Assembly (NCBI GenBank): GCA_025618425.1
Contig: CM046852.1
Location: 7,894,421-7,958,420, forward strand
From: Heliocidaris tuberculata
Taxonomy: Eukaryota > Echinodermata > Echinoidea > Camarodonta > Echinometridae
Length of the DNA stretch: 64,000 nucleotides
Direction: 5' to 3'
The position numbers and the translations under genes were made by a program. Of this stretch, positions 29,724 through 43,432 are shown piece by piece (the stretch's first letter is position 1; every line of letters starts with the position of its first letter). A model generated the notes under the pieces. The model was given only the letters and a program-made list of their open reading frames with translations. It did no database searches and had not been told where the DNA came from.

Positions 29724-30823
29724 TAACCACTGTCACATTCTGATAGACTATTTGTTGACTCTGGGATGGAATATTGGTGACTGCATTGGCTGTGATGATG
29801 GATAAATCATCACAATAGTGATACTCCATGAGAATAAGCAAAGACCTGTGTATAAAGGTCAGTCTTTGGACATTGGTCTTTGCAGAATAACTTCTATGGA
29901 AGAAAGATGGTCTGTATTACAGTCAGACCTGTAAAGGCCATTGTTGTTTACACTGAGGAAAGAGAAAGATGTGTGGAGGAAAACGAGAACGGTTGACTAA
30001 GACATATTTTTCCACTATAACTAGGAAGTGAGTATGAGGAGCAAATGGAATCATACTCATTAAAAACACTCTGCTTTATGGAAATGTCAAAACATGCTTT
30101 TTATTATACATGTACACTGGTTTTTATGATAAGGCTCTGGCCCTTTCAGGATACATTGTATTGAGATATATAGTTTGATCAAAGCCAGAAGACTACTAAC
30201 TCACATTATTTTAGATCTAATTCCCCTCTACCTCTCAACAGAAGATGTGCACTTTGTATTGCTGGGACTGAGCAATCACTATTGATAGTTGCAAACTTGC
30301 AATTAATGTTTCATTATTCTTGACTATATCAGTGGTAATCTTGTATGATGGTATGACATACATTTTTTTTTCCTTCATTGGAATCCTGCGATTTTATGCA
30401 ATGAAATAACAGGTATAATAACTCTGAAATGTCAAGGTGTATTTAGCAGTGCTGGATTTGGGGGGGGGGCACATCTGGCATGTGCCTCCACTTCCTTGAT
30501 GGGTTCAAGTCATGTGGGTTTATAGCATTGAGACACGAGACCAGTAAGTTCATTAACATCTTGGAAAGTAGGGCTGAAAATGCATTTGATTACCATTGTT
30601 ATCATGACCCCTACTTATTTATATTCCATTTTGATTACAAAGGATATTTTATTACGAGTAACCTCAGTTTGCAAAACAGTAAATTGGCTCCCCAAGAGCA
30701 ATTTATTGAAAATACCCCATTTGTTTAAATAGAGTGAAACTGAGATATTGAAACATTTAATTTGCTCTCCAGGAGCGATTTATTGGTATATCACAGTTTG
30801 TTTACAGAGAGTACATGTATTTG

Positions 30824-30829
30824 AATAAA
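30824..30829 (+). promoter_or_regulatory. Possible polyadenylation signal downstream of MRPS35
   Basis: AATAAA lies about 1.1 kb past the MRPS35 stop codon. It is a candidate only; the true 3' end could be nearer. Confidence 0.2.
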
Positions 30830-31075
30830 AAGAATGCTTGATTGTCAAAAAATTTATTTGCTCTTACACCAGCTCTTTATTAATATGTCCCATTTGTTTA
30901 CAGAGAGTATTTTACTGTTTAAAAGTTAAGGAAAACTCGTATCAAAAAGAAAAAAATTATTATCCGTTAAGGAAGGGTTTATGGATATCTTGTGTTTGCT
31001 GCTGTGATAGGCACTTTCGCATTGGTCAGACATTTGCATTGAGAACACTGAATAGAGTGATTACCAGTAGTCCAG

Positions 31076-31448
31076 TACAGTGAAAACACTGTAACAAGGA
31101 CTTTGGGACCATGAAAATTACCTTGTTATATCAGGAATCTCCTTATATCAGGATGAAAATAGACTAGAGAACATAAAGGTCTTGGACCTGGGGCCCATTG
31201 CACAAAACTTGCGTTTGAACGCAACTCAGGAAAATCAAATGCAGCTATATTTTTAGCCAATCAGAAGTACGCATTAAGGACTTGCGTTTGATTTTTACGA
31301 GGTTGCGATTAAACGCAATTTTTGTGCAACGGGCCCCAGGAATATTACCTTGTTATATCAAGAATCTCTTTTATATCAGGGTAAAAAACTAGAGAACATA
31401 GATTATCTTGTTATATCAGGAATCTTGTTCTATCAAGTTTCCACTGTA
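31076..31448. mobile_element. pogo/Tigger-like MITE interrupted by another MITE
   Basis: TA at 31076-31077 and 31447-31448 bounds CAGTGAAAACACTGTAAC and the inverted TATCAAGTTTCCACTG. The body contains repeated ACCTTGTTATATCAGGAATC segments on both sides of a GGGCCC element inserted at 31190-31338. Confidence 0.78.
31190..31338. mobile_element. GGGCCC palindromic MITE nested in a pogo-like MITE
   Basis: It runs from GGGGCCCATTGCACAAAACT to TTTTTGTGCAACGGGCCCC. Inner arms are TTGCGTTTGAACGCAA-like, and the centre has TTAGCCAATCAGAAG. Architecture matches 3100, 19321 and 49364 although the sequences have diverged. Confidence 0.75.
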
Positions 31449-31653
31449 TCATAATAATTAACAATTACATGTACCAAGAAGATCAAGAAATAAAGACCAT
31501 ATCGTCTGTTGAGGGCCAGAAGGCATTAATTCAGATTCAACGCCCTTCTTGCACTCAACTAACGATATGCATTGATCATTATCTCTGATGTTACTCTGCC
31601 ATATTACAGGGTTCCAGACTAGCAGTGGTCAAAGTAGCCTAGCTCCTAGACCA

Positions 31654-32155
31654 TTAAAGGTAACAGATAGTTTTGGGAAGCCCTCAAAAACTTTTCGTGA
31701 GATTTCTTTGATTTTACTTGATAAACAGCAGGGTACTAACATAACTAAGATGCTGTGAAGTTTTTCCTCCTCAAGTGAAATATTTATCGAATGAGAGGTG
31801 AAAAGTAATAAAAATCCCTGGCCCCAAAAAGAGGGGATGTAAATTCAAACAACGGCCACACACACTACTTACACGAGGATTGCTGTGTGTGTAGAATACG
31901 CTACACATAGTGCGAAGCGCTGGGTTTATTGTGCGGGGAACCTTCGGGTGAATATGGTCTTAGCGTGAGGCAGTGAAAAGCCGTTACCAAGCGTTTCTTA
32001 CAGATATTTACACTAAAATTTGTTCGAAATCGTGAATGGAATTTTAAATAATCTCGTACATGTGTCTTATGATAAACGGAGAATAGTATGTGACTATTTC
32101 AGATAAGTTTCTTGCCAGTATGATTTTTGCTACCGAGACTGTCTATGAGCTTTAA
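31654..32155. mobile_element. TTAAAG MITE, family shared with 53595-54103
   Basis: TTAA at 31654-31657 and 32152-32155. The left end is AGGTAACAGATAGTTTTGG; the right end is the inverse of AGCTCATAGACAGTCTCGG. The body aligns with 53595-54103, for example AAGATGCTGTGAAG and TTTTTGCTACC. Divergence suggests older insertions. Confidence 0.7.
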
Positions 32156-32338
32156 AGAAAGTATTTCACCAGTGCCGAGAGGTAGACTGGTGTTATGGAA
32201 CTATTGGCAATTTAACCCCTTGGATACTAGGCCTTGTTGAATTCTAGGGGTAGGTTGGGTTAAGTTCTTGACCTTAAATTTTATTTCTTTTTAGCAGATG
32301 AACAGGGGAGGGGGGCATGGCCCCTTTAAATATGCCTC

Positions 32339-32602
32339 CCCCCCCCCCCCCCCCCCTCCCGCTATGCCTGTACAGTGGCACCTTGTTATAACAGACTCCT
32401 TGGGACCAATGAAATGACCTCTTTATATCGAAACCTTGTATCAGGGCTAAAAAACAATAGAATACAACGAAGTGGGACCGGCAAAAATATACATTGTTAT
32501 AATGAGAGTTTGCTATAACAGTGTTCTTTAAAAACGAGATGGGATAAAATTCAAATGATTTGTGATTTCAATGAAAACTCCCCCCCCCCCCCCCCCCCCC
32601 CT
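32339..32602. repeat. Two poly-C tracts flanking a decayed pogo-like MITE
   Basis: C runs of about 18 nt (near 32339-32357) and 22 nt (near 32581-32602) lie on either side of a diverged element at about 32373-32525. That element starts CAGTGGCACCTTGTTATAAC and ends near GAGTTTGCTATAAC. Confidence 0.75.
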
Positions 32603-33262
32603 CCTTGAGCTATATCTTTTAAAGTGTTACATGTATATTCTACATTTCTATGATTATGCAATCAACAATTCCTTTCTTTTGGGGTTTGTTTGTTTTTTAT
32701 GTTAGCCCAGGAACTTGTCCAATCATTAGTTTATCCCTGATATGATTCCATTATTTATTTTCCCATTCTGTCAGCATACACCCAGATCGGTGAACTTAAC
32801 CATGAGATGATAATCATGTCACAAGATAATCGTTGATTGGTAAAGGTTACTGTACATGTTTCTTTACAATGTGGTTATATTTACACAAGCTTGGATAGAT
32901 ATTTTGATATCAACAAATTAAATTCTTCAAAGCTAAAAGCATTTCTATAGCATCATGTTTATTTCCAAAATGAATTTGATGATGTGACAGCTTCTTGTGC
33001 CAAGATTTTAGTTATGTATGTGTGAAAAAGTGTGATGAACTCGTTTGATTTTGGTATCATTTTCCCTTTCTATTTTGAGAAGAGGATGTGTGTGGGCAAT
33101 GTCAGGATATAACAAACTAAATGTGTGGCCGGTGTATGTAGGAGCAATCAATGAGCATTAATTTCTTTGGACTTTGTACAGTGTATGTTTTACGTTTTAG
33201 AATTCTAATGTGTTTACATGTACATATAGATAGATAATAAGAAGAGTCAGGAAAGGAGGAGG

Positions 33263-33265
<3 letters not shown>

Positions 33266-33312
<47 letters not shown>

Positions 33313-33456
33313 GCTAGAGAAAGGTCCTGGGGACGGGGAGGGGGGATTATGAGGGAGAGAGAGAGAGAGAGAGAGATGATTAGCAGGAGATTATATAAAA
33401 CACTGGGAAGGGGGGGGGGTAAGCCAAAGCAACCTTAGAACATAAAGAGAGAGAAG

Positions 33457-33488
<32 letters not shown>

Positions 33489-33500
33489 AGGAAGGAAAAA
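33266..33500. repeat. GA-rich microsatellite block
   Basis: Three GA/GGGA tracts in close succession, with further purine-rich DNA and a G run to about 33623. It is strongly strand-asymmetric (purines on the plus strand). Confidence 0.9.
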
Positions 33501-35849
33501 CCAAAAACCATAAGCTGGGCTCCAAGTTGAACGTAAGAAATAGAGACAAAGAGAAAACAATGTTCAGTAGGGAGAATGGGCAATATGAGGAAGATGAGAG
33601 AGAGAGAGGGGGGGGGGGGGGGGTAACAAACTTGAAGGTGCAACTAATACACTACATTAGCAAAGAATAACTGAACCACAAGATCGCTCGACAAAGTTGA
33701 AAACTTGACATAGATTTTAAACAAATATTTTTTTATTGGAATGGCTACATCAAAACGAAATTATGCTTTGCTTGATATCGTAGAAGATGTAGGCAAACTC
33801 ATTTATCTTGGAACTCACACGACTCTTATGTCAAGGCATGCGAGCGCTATTAATTTTCAGTAAACAAATTTGTTTACGAATAAAAGCAAAACGTGCATAA
33901 AGCTTTTTACCTTCATATATTTGATAAAGCAGCATATAAAATGCCATTTCACCATTCTCCAAAAGATCAGTTAACTATATGTCACGTATTTTAATGATGC
34001 ATACATGTATTTCACTAGTTGTTCTTAGATTTAAAAAAGAGGAAATTTGAATGTAGTGGTGAAAGGGGTTTCCTCGTCATTCTCTATTCATTATGAAATC
34101 ATGATTATTAAACAAGAAAACCGTATGAATAATTATTATAGGTTGAACAAAATAAACGGCTTAAACATGATTGAATGGTATATCGGGTCTTGCTCTTGTC
34201 ACAGGCTCAAAGGGAAATATTTTTGGATAAAAATGAGCACATATTGGTAATTTAGAATAAGCGCTCAACAATCAATGTGCAAAAGTTGTTTTGAGAAAAA
34301 AGCACTTGCATGAGAAAAAAGCACTTGCAAAACTAAATTATGCCACGAGGCGAATCGGGGAGGGAGGGAGGGGTTCAAAAAAAATATTTCTATTTTTTTG
34401 TAAATGGACACCATTTTTTTAATGATAACATTTTTTCCCTCTTGTCAGACATTTTTCAGGGTAAATTATAAATAAACACAAAATAAACTCCACGACCCTT
34501 CTTTGAAAATAAAAAAAATTGGATCTACCCTTGCATGCTGTACCTGTTTTACATCGTGTTTGGGACCAGCTATTTAGGTTGAAGGGAACACTAATAAGGC
34601 CTTCGAGCATGACGAGTATGCGAACGATGTTGGACATAACGGAGAGGGTCGTAGCAACTGCTCTATCTCCCTTTCTTTCCCTCTGTCCTACTCTCTGTTT
34701 ATCTGTCTGTCTGTCTGTTTATCTATCTGCCTGTCTGTCTGTCTCCCCCTCCCAGTTTTCTCCTTTTTTTTGGGGGGGGGGGCACCCTTGTTGTGTGCCA
34801 CTTTACAGTACCGACATACTCGGTAAAGAAAGATTTTCTTCTCTTTCACGCGCTATGCCTATTTCATGAACTGTAACTCCTGCTGAAGTTAACCACATGG
34901 CTTGCAGCTCCATGATGACTTGACAAAATCGCCGACAACCAAAGTGACTAAATAACTGCAATAAAAGTTCAAATAACGGGCAAAGAATATAGTTTAGATA
35001 GGGTAAAGGTTCACGATCATGCATGCCAGTCATAACTCACTATCTCAAAGTACACCCAAATGACCACTTCAAGCACTATTTTCATTGAATAGGCTTACTG
35101 ATGTTGACTTAATATGCCCATCTGTTCGATAGCGGCAAATTCAGGGGAGTATGGGAGAGGAATAAAGAATGGCCCTACATAAGTCGAAAGTCTCTATAAT
35201 TTCTTTAACTTATTTCCAAAATTTTGGCATATACTTTGTTATCAGAGTAGAGCCTAATATCAACTAACATATATCTTACTTAGTGGTATAGGTGTAAATG
35301 CACAAATGTACAGGCCTCGTCTCTATATTGTTCAAATGTCAACTTTGAAGCTTTGCGAGCTGGCGAAGTGAGCGAGCAAAACTGCTGACATTCTTAATCG
35401 TGAATAAGTGTAGCTTTGTCTTTAAAATATCTTTATACTAAATAAGGCATAAGAATCATAAAAATTAACTATTTCGCTGCCCGAGTGGTAACTTCAAATT
35501 CTCTAGGGGGGGGGGGGGGGGGATGCAGCTCCCTCGTGCACCCATTTGCCCCAATAATTTTCTTAAATACCTGCTTCGCCCCCTTTTCAAATAGTCATAA
35601 AATCTCGTACGATTATCATGAGTTATTTGCTCATTCTTATACAAACTGGCATCAGCTGAGTGCAATGCGTCGATGCTGAGATAAGCGAAATATTATTGAC
35701 ACAGGAAATAAAGATGGAGTAACAACAGCAACGTGCAGAGGAGACAAAAGAGAATGAAGAAAAAGAAACACTATCCCATAAATTTTGTCGTTCTCGATGC
35801 GTATCAAAAGTGAAAATTGTCCACTTTAAATAAACCTCGAAAATTATTA

Positions 35850-36026
35850 TGTTCCAGGGGCGGATCTAGGATTTTTGTAAAAGAGGGGGCACAGAGCCGG
35901 AAAAGTACGTGACTGTCACAATTAAGGAGGCAATTTTTTTTAAATTGTGTACTTAAGGTATGCCAGTTGGGTTTCAAAGGGGGGGGGGCGCCGATTCGGC
36001 CTCCCCCTGGATCCGCCCCTGTGTTC
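35850..36026. mobile_element. CAGGGG-ended MITE with 5-bp direct repeats
   Basis: TGTTC at 35850-35854 and 36022-36026 flanks CAGGGGCGGATCTAGG and the inverted CCTGGATCCGCCCCTG. It contains a G run. The ends resemble the 8-bp-duplication elements at 36519 and 44329, but the visible duplication is 5 bp. Confidence 0.75.
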
Positions 36027-36518
36027 AGATATTGATGTCGTTAAAATTTCATGATACATTTTGTTTTTTTAATGTTAGGGAGCTGCATAGTTTGTATATA
36101 ATGTTTCATTAAATCTACTTTTTTTTTATTATCAGCATGTCTTTTTCAATTAAAGAGTATATCCTATCTGCCTTTATTTTGGCAATACAAATAAATCATA
36201 TATTCAGGTACGGACAAGACAAGATATATGGAAGTACATAAATAATGTCACTTACCCCAGCTAGCCTGAGAATGTATGCCAAAGTTTAATCATGTATCGT
36301 ATAAAACTAGAACGTGTTGACATTATGTTTCCTTTGAAGCACTTTTACCGCAGTGTATTGACCTAAACTTTATAATTTGTAAATTCAGGATTGTATTATT
36401 TGTGTTGAATATAGTGTTACAAAAATGTAATCATTCTCCATTACAGGAAGAGACACTTAGAGTCTTTATTGGAAGTATCGCTGACATAATATGCGCCGCT
36501 TAAAATTATTATTTATCA

Positions 36519-36796
36519 GTTGAAATCAGGGGCGGCGCTACAGGGGGGGGGGCAGAGGGGGCGACCGCCCCCCCCCTATGATTTTTCAAGTAATGAAAAA
36601 AGAAAAAAAAAAGAAAAAAAAAGAAGAAAAGGAGGAAGAAAAGGGAAGAAAGAAGAAAGAGGAGTATTAAAAAGAGAGGTCTTAAACATATAACTCTATA
36701 TTACCCCTGTTATTTAATGGAGAAAAAATATGACGTCATCTTTAGGTCGTCTTGCCCCTCCTATCAAAATACCCTGGCGCCGCCCCTGGTTGAAAT
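36519..36796. mobile_element. hAT-like MITE with perfect 8-bp duplication (copy 1)
   Basis: GTTGAAAT repeats at 36519-36526 and 36789-36796. The 262-bp element starts CAGGGGCGGCGCTACAGGGG and ends CCTGGCGCCGCCCCTG. A purine-rich middle is followed by TATGACGTCATC. It is nearly identical to 44337-44595, which suggests recent movement. Confidence 0.9.
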
Positions 36797-37049
36797 TTAT
36801 AATATATATGGTATATAGCACATTGTCGCATGGTAATACATGTACATGGCAAAGCAATTAATGCCATTCAAATATCGAATTTCTTGGAAAATTGTGCACG
36901 CTTGATTATGGTATAGGGAATGTGATTTCCCCTACATGATCTTCACCCCTGGATCTGCCGCTGTTGTTTATGACAGTGACCTTGAACATACATGGGGTAC
37001 ATAAAGTAAACGATTCAAAATATTACAGCTGGCATGGCTGGACTCCGTC

Positions 37050-37666
37050 TTAAAGGGAAACTCCCCCCTGATTACAATTTGATTTTAAAAGAAGCAGAAA
37101 ATTAAAGAAATTCTGAACAGTGAAGGTTTGAGCAAAATCCGATAAGAAATGAGAAAGTTATGAATTTTGAAGTTGTAATCAATCAGCTAGAGGCGGTCGA
37201 ACGTCGGGCTCGGACAACGGAAGGGGGGGGGGGTACCTTTTTTTTAAATCAATCAAACACAAATTGTCAACTCCGTGACGTATCTTGTGAGCTCCTCTCC
37301 CATTTTCCCTGCATGTAGATTTAAAAAAAATCATTAATTTCCCTTTTCTCAAATGAAAACATTGACTCATACGTGCATCTAAGACATAATCATTGCTCAT
37401 ATGTTTTTACACAATATCTGTATAATGAAATTTATTCCTTCATCAAAAACAAGAAAATAAAAAATTTATGAAATTTTCTGTACTAGCAAATGAGAGAGGA
37501 GCTCTCAAGATACGTCACGGATTTGCCAATGTGTGTTTGATTAATTAGAAGTTAAAAATTCATAACTTTCTTTTTTCTTACTTTCAAAATTTATAGTTAA
37601 TCCATTTCTCTCATTTTTCTTCTTTTAATCAAATCTACTTAATGCGAGGGTGGACTTTCCCTTTAA
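37050..37666. mobile_element. TTAAAG foldback MITE
   Basis: TTAA at 37050-37053 and 37663-37666. Ends are AGGGAAACTCC and the inverse of AGGGAAAGTCC. Long inner arms carry the inverted pair AGAAAGTTATGAATTTT and AAAATTCATAACTTTCT, and CGTGACGTATCTTG with its inverse. A related, decayed copy is at 58725-59135. The poly-G run at about 37223 lies inside. Confidence 0.75.
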
Positions 37667-38493
37667 GAGGGATAGAAGGGGGAGGGGGGTGGGGGCTACC
37701 GGCCCCCGCTACCCGGAATCGATTGCCCGTGCTTCCAGGCACTTGATCTCTCTGCAGGCTAGCGCATCACGTAATATAATTTCGAGCACGTGCTTCAGTA
37801 AAACAAACAGTTGTCCTGGCCTGTAGTCAGTCACTGCCCTGTCCACGTGGTACAGCAGCCGAAAAGTTCAGCTCAGCTTCGGCGATCTTTTACGCCCGGC
37901 GCTATAAAGTTTAATTTTATAGTTAGCAGGTACCCGCTAAAATATCAGTAGTCGGTCTTGACTTTGGGCAAGCGTCTGGTAATGCTCAAAGCTCTAGAAT
38001 TTATTATGTGATGTTCAACCATAAGCGAAGTGATCTGCACTAGCTTGAAAAGTCTCTCAAGGAAGTGAGTGAAACAGATCTTTGCAAAACCCGTATCGCT
38101 CTCAATCGGTCTTCAGTCGGTATCGTCTAGACACAAGCCACAGGAACTCATGAATACGAGACGCGAGTAATTTCTTAATCGGTAACACATGAATTAAATA
38201 CTACGCTTTTAAGCCAGGCCAAATGCCAATAAATTATCTGTTTTACACGTGTACAAGATCAGAGGACGTGGATGATCTAAAGAGGGAGAGAGGGGCAACT
38301 CAATTCTCTTCGAACACCATCGTCGCACATTTTTGTTCGCGTAAAATATCAATTTTTTAATCTAATTGATCCTTTTGATATATTGGTTCCGATTTTGTGA
38401 GCAGAGAATATCGTTTCCCACTTTTTTAGCGGGACATCTCCAAGAGAACTGCGCCCCCTCTAACTTGGAAAATTTTAATCGCAAATTAAGACG

Positions 38494-39837
38494 ATGGAAG
38501 GGGTAGTCGATGAGAAGAATGGCGTAACCCTCCAAAATGGGGACACCGCTGATGAAAAGGACATCAGTCAGCTGGAATCCTCGGAAGAATTGAAAGAAGG
38601 TATGTATATTCAGGACAGAATTGTGAGCAATGAATTTGAAGAAAAGAAAGCTCCGTTCTCACTCGATCTTTCAGTCATTTCAATAATTATTAAGACGACT
38701 AAAAACTCTTCCAAGAAAATGTACATTAATCAGGTGTAATCAATATCAAACGCATTATTTGCCCTCACCTTTTTTCCATAACCTGATCATAATTTCCACA
38801 GGTAATTCAATTTGAACAACTACCCCAGTATACGAGGAGAGTTTGTGCTCATTGATTGATCACTTAATATATTTGTTCATGACCGTTGTTTGTTCAATTG
38901 AAGTTGTTGATGTTTTCTGTGTAATAAATCGAGAGAAATATACGACAAATACTATATAGTCTTTCAAATCATGAAAAACTCTTATAGGCTTATTTGATTT
39001 TGATAAAGGTAAAACCTACGTTTTGCTACAAAAAGAAAAGAATTAAGAACTAATTTATTATATTCTATATTTCCGAGCATGATTTCCGCTCATGTTTTTA
39101 AGATTGATTGTATATTTTGCTAAAAAAAGAAAGAATATCATCGTAAATCTTTATAGTTTATAATTCAAAATAATTTCCGACCACGTTTTCTTAAAATGAT
39201 TCAGTAAAAATACAGGTAGGCATACTCATACTGATCTACTCGTGGCGAAATGCTGGTAACCTCTATAACTATTTGCAAGTGACCTTCAGACTTTTTATCA
39301 CACTTGCTAAATACATTACGTCGGATCTTCGCCTTCCGTTATCTATTTTAACAGCTACCATTATAATAAAGTCAATATTTGGAGAGGTATATTTAAGAGT
39401 TCGGTCGCCTGTATATAGGTTTCGTCTCGTGCCAGCCTGGATTGATCATCACCAGACTGAATATTTAATTCTTTCTTCTTTCTGTTCTTATTGTGGTTCG
39501 TTCTAGGTTATTCCTCCTTTTTTCAGCATATTATACTTAGTATCTTTTTCATTCTTTGCAGAGATAGACATGCGCAGAATTAGAAGAATCATAAAGAATT
39601 ATAAAGTACTTGCATGTTCCTATCTACTAAAGTCAATTCCCCCTGTGTTCAACTCGAATTAGAACTATTAATCATTTGATTCAGAATCATTTGGATTTCA
39701 GATTTATTATTAACCATTGTCAATCATAATAACATATACTGTAGTGATGACATGAAATAAATATCAGTAATTAAAGTATATGAAGAACAAATAATGACCT
39801 AAGTCAATGGCCTTTATAGAGTGCTGTATGCCGACAG

Positions 39838-39885
<48 letters not shown>

Positions 39886-39926
39886 CTGTATATAAACTTT
39901 CTAATGTCTAATATTCGGTGTTTTTG

Positions 39927-39957
<31 letters not shown>

Positions 39958-41534
39958 TGTTTTTGTTTGTTTGTTTGTTTGTTTGTTGTTGTTGTTGTTG
40001 TTTTTTTTTTTTTTGGGGGGGGGGGGTTCTCAGCCCCCTGGCTATTTTGCTAGATGCATGGTATAATCATTAACGAGGTAAAATGTAGGCCCCTCCAGGA
40101 ACAAAGTGCTACACGGATCAATGACTCAATCAGTTTTATATCATTGGATCATTAAACGTGCATGAATGAAGTCCCAGCGTTGCTAAGGAGGGGGGGGGGG
40201 GGGGGGGGTGGGGAAGGAGCTTTATTTAATTTTTCTTCGCCCGCAAAAATTTATGCCCATTTCCACGACACTTGTTGGTAAAAATATAATGGAAAGGGAT
40301 ATTGAGAAAAACAAAACAAAACAACGACAACAACAAAAATGGCAAAATGGAATGAATTCAGTCGGAAGCAGTTTTTCTTCTTCTGAATTCCTGTATTCTC
40401 TCTTATTTTTATTTTAGGTATCTTATCTCATTTCCTTTATTGTAACGAACCCCCCACCCTTAAAAAAAACCCAACAAAACAAAACAAAACCATCAATGGT
40501 AGTATCGTGATCATTCTAATCAAAGTTTTCTCAGGTCCCAATGCTTATCCTCTGTGACAAGGTTCATGCTACTGATTTGATAGCTAGCCTATGGGTTTTC
40601 ATTGAATAATTATTATTAATTTAATATTGACTTTTATACAATGTATATGAAGCCCTATCAATAGAATGGAAGAAATTAGAACCCAGCCATAAGACGATAT
40701 TCAAGACCGATCATTGTAGGGTTGGCTATAATACGTGAAAAACTTTTAACAAGCCATCCTCTGGAAAATGTTTGTACAAACCCATGAACTTGAGCACAAT
40801 TATACGCGTTGTTCGTGTAAAACAAACGATGCGCGCTACCGCGTTCCATACCATAACCATTGAACTATGACAAAATAGAACGAGAGTATTGGGAATGATG
40901 AAAAGTGCCGACTGTGTCGGAATATTGTTCGAAAATCGAAATCGAGGAACCATGTTCAGATGACAATGTAATTACATCATGTAGACTGAGCAGGATATCA
41001 TTATCAACCATCAACTACATTATAGCGGGCATACGGCAATTGTAAGTTGAATGAAGGAGAATGTTAGAAGATACACTGACATATTTTGCTTGCGCGTTAG
41101 CGGTTGACTCTCTGAATATGGCGAAAAGACGAAACAAAGTATGGAACGCAAAGTGTTCACAAATTTTGGTGGTAGGTTTCAAAACTCGGGATTTCGGGGG
41201 GGGGGGGGGGGGAAGGGGGAATGGATTCAGTACCTGCCATTGATAGGTAAAGAAATACACAATAAAAATTATGTATTATTTAACTCCGCGTTTAATTGTG
41301 ACCGTGAATGTGACGTGATTGTTAAGTTATGTAAGAGTAATTACACACGTAAAACATTATTTTTGCATAATTACATGTATGTGTCTTTAAAAAAATGTTA
41401 TATTCACCAGTTTGATTGTGTTTCAAAGTCATGTCCATTATATGGTTCATAAGATGCAGAGGGTTGGGTTTTTTTTTTTGTTATGAGAGAGAATGCCCTA
41501 GTGTAGATGAACCATCCCTTTCATTTTTTGGAGA

Positions 41535-41587
<53 letters not shown>

Positions 41588-42418
41588 ATGGTGCATATTT
41601 ATCCTCTCCTACTCTCTCTTATGGACTAAATGAATTACAAGTCGCCTTCATATTAAGTTATGGATGCAAATATTTGATAAAGAAAATACAATTTTCACTT
41701 CATAAGTCATAAAACTCATGGTGGTTGTGTTAGTCTCCGGAAAGTGCAAAGGGAGGGCTGGAAGAGTGAGGTTGGGGGGGGGGGGGGGTGGTAAATGTCC
41801 CGCGAGACGCCCTTTCAATTGTAATTAATAAGCTTACAGTGAATGAATATAAAAAAAAAAAATACGTGAGAGAGCAAGTACAGGTAGATGAACTTTTAGT
41901 AGTACACCTGACCTGTGACCTTCCAACTTATTACGTGACATTCCTATCTCCAGGAGGTTGATATAGTATATGTACCAATTAGTAAAATAATATGTTCCTG
42001 TTTAGTCAAAGTCCTGACACCGGTTTTCGAAAAATAAGTGAGAAGTAATATGCTCCTGTTTAGTCAAAGTTCTTGGGGCAAAGGGCGATAATGTTTTACT
42101 CTCACTTTTTTCCTGACACCGGTCTTCGAAAAAAAGAATAAGTTAGAAGTAATTTCATTTAGTGTCTTTTTTGTTGGTAGTCATTCAAAAAAAAAATGGG
42201 TTTAAACCTTAGACATCGCTCTAGAAAACGGCTATAAAGTATGAACTATAATGCGAAGTCAATAATCTTTTAGTATAAAAAAAGAAGAAAAAAAAAGAAA
42301 ACGAAATATTATGTTAAAAATGTATTGTAACCGTAATTGGCAATAATAGTCAGAAATTGGCTGGTTGCCACTAAAACTAACCAACAACAACAACATCATG
42401 CGGAATGTATATATATAA

Positions 42419-42479
<61 letters not shown>

Positions 42480-43394
42480 GTCATGCACATAATTGTATGG
42501 CATGCATTGCCAGTTTTTGAAGGCGTTGCTAGACCACTTCTAGTAGTGGTGGGTTTTCGGATCATAGTTTGCTGACAAGTTTTCCAAAATATTTTAAACC
42601 AGCCAATAAATTTAAAAATATAGACATAAAGTTTTGACACAGACATAAAAGTCTAAAAAATCACATCCCCACACCCTCGAGCGACGTCCGGCTTCATGCC
42701 TTCCTTCCCGAGCATGGATGCTGGAGTCCAATGACCGACTTGAAAATATTTGTTATGCACTCAAACCATAACTGTTGATATTGTGCCAATAGCACACTTT
42801 CGTGATATTGCAACATTAATTATTACGTATACTCTGCAACCACAATCATGTTTCCCGCCTCGACCTAGTTACTACTTACAAGGAGGTGGTTTTCCCTGTG
42901 CTACACTGAAAGTGAAACTGCTACAGTCATTAAAAAAAAATTTTTTTAATGATTTTTTTTTATTAGGTAAAATACAACACAATAACATACTTTTTATACA
43001 TGAACAAAAACAATACAATAAATGGTACAGTCCAACAAGGCATTAAACGTTAGATTCAAACTTATTGAAATAATTGCCAAGCTTACAATTTTTTAAAGGC
43101 AATATTGTACTCTGTTTTCTGTTTAACACGAATGAAAGAAAGCAATGAATAAAAAGAGGGTTTAACCTTTTGCTACAGTCATTTTTAATGCTCTCAGTTA
43201 AAGTGTGTTTAACTTCAAGTCAAACACTATCTTGCTCAGTGCGGGGGGGGGGGGGGTGGTTATCAGACGTTTTTCTTCATGATTCTCTGACAAGCAAAAA
43301 AAAAAAAAAATCCCCCAGCGCTTCAGAAGTCGATCCGTGGGGAGGGGGTGTCACATTTTATGGGGTACAGAATTCTCTGACAAGCAAGCAAGCA

Positions 43395-43432
<38 letters not shown>

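Larger units (their letters stand above)
29724..38493. other. Gene-free spacer between MRPS35 and the SLC35F-like gene
   Basis: No open frame here has a recognisable domain. The DNA holds the MRPS35 3' UTR, nested pogo and GGGCCC elements, TTAA and hAT-like MITEs, GA tracts and poly-C runs, listed separately. From about 37700 onwards there are fewer repeats; this is the likely promoter and 5' UTR region of the transporter gene, but no core promoter motif stands out. Confidence 0.6.
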
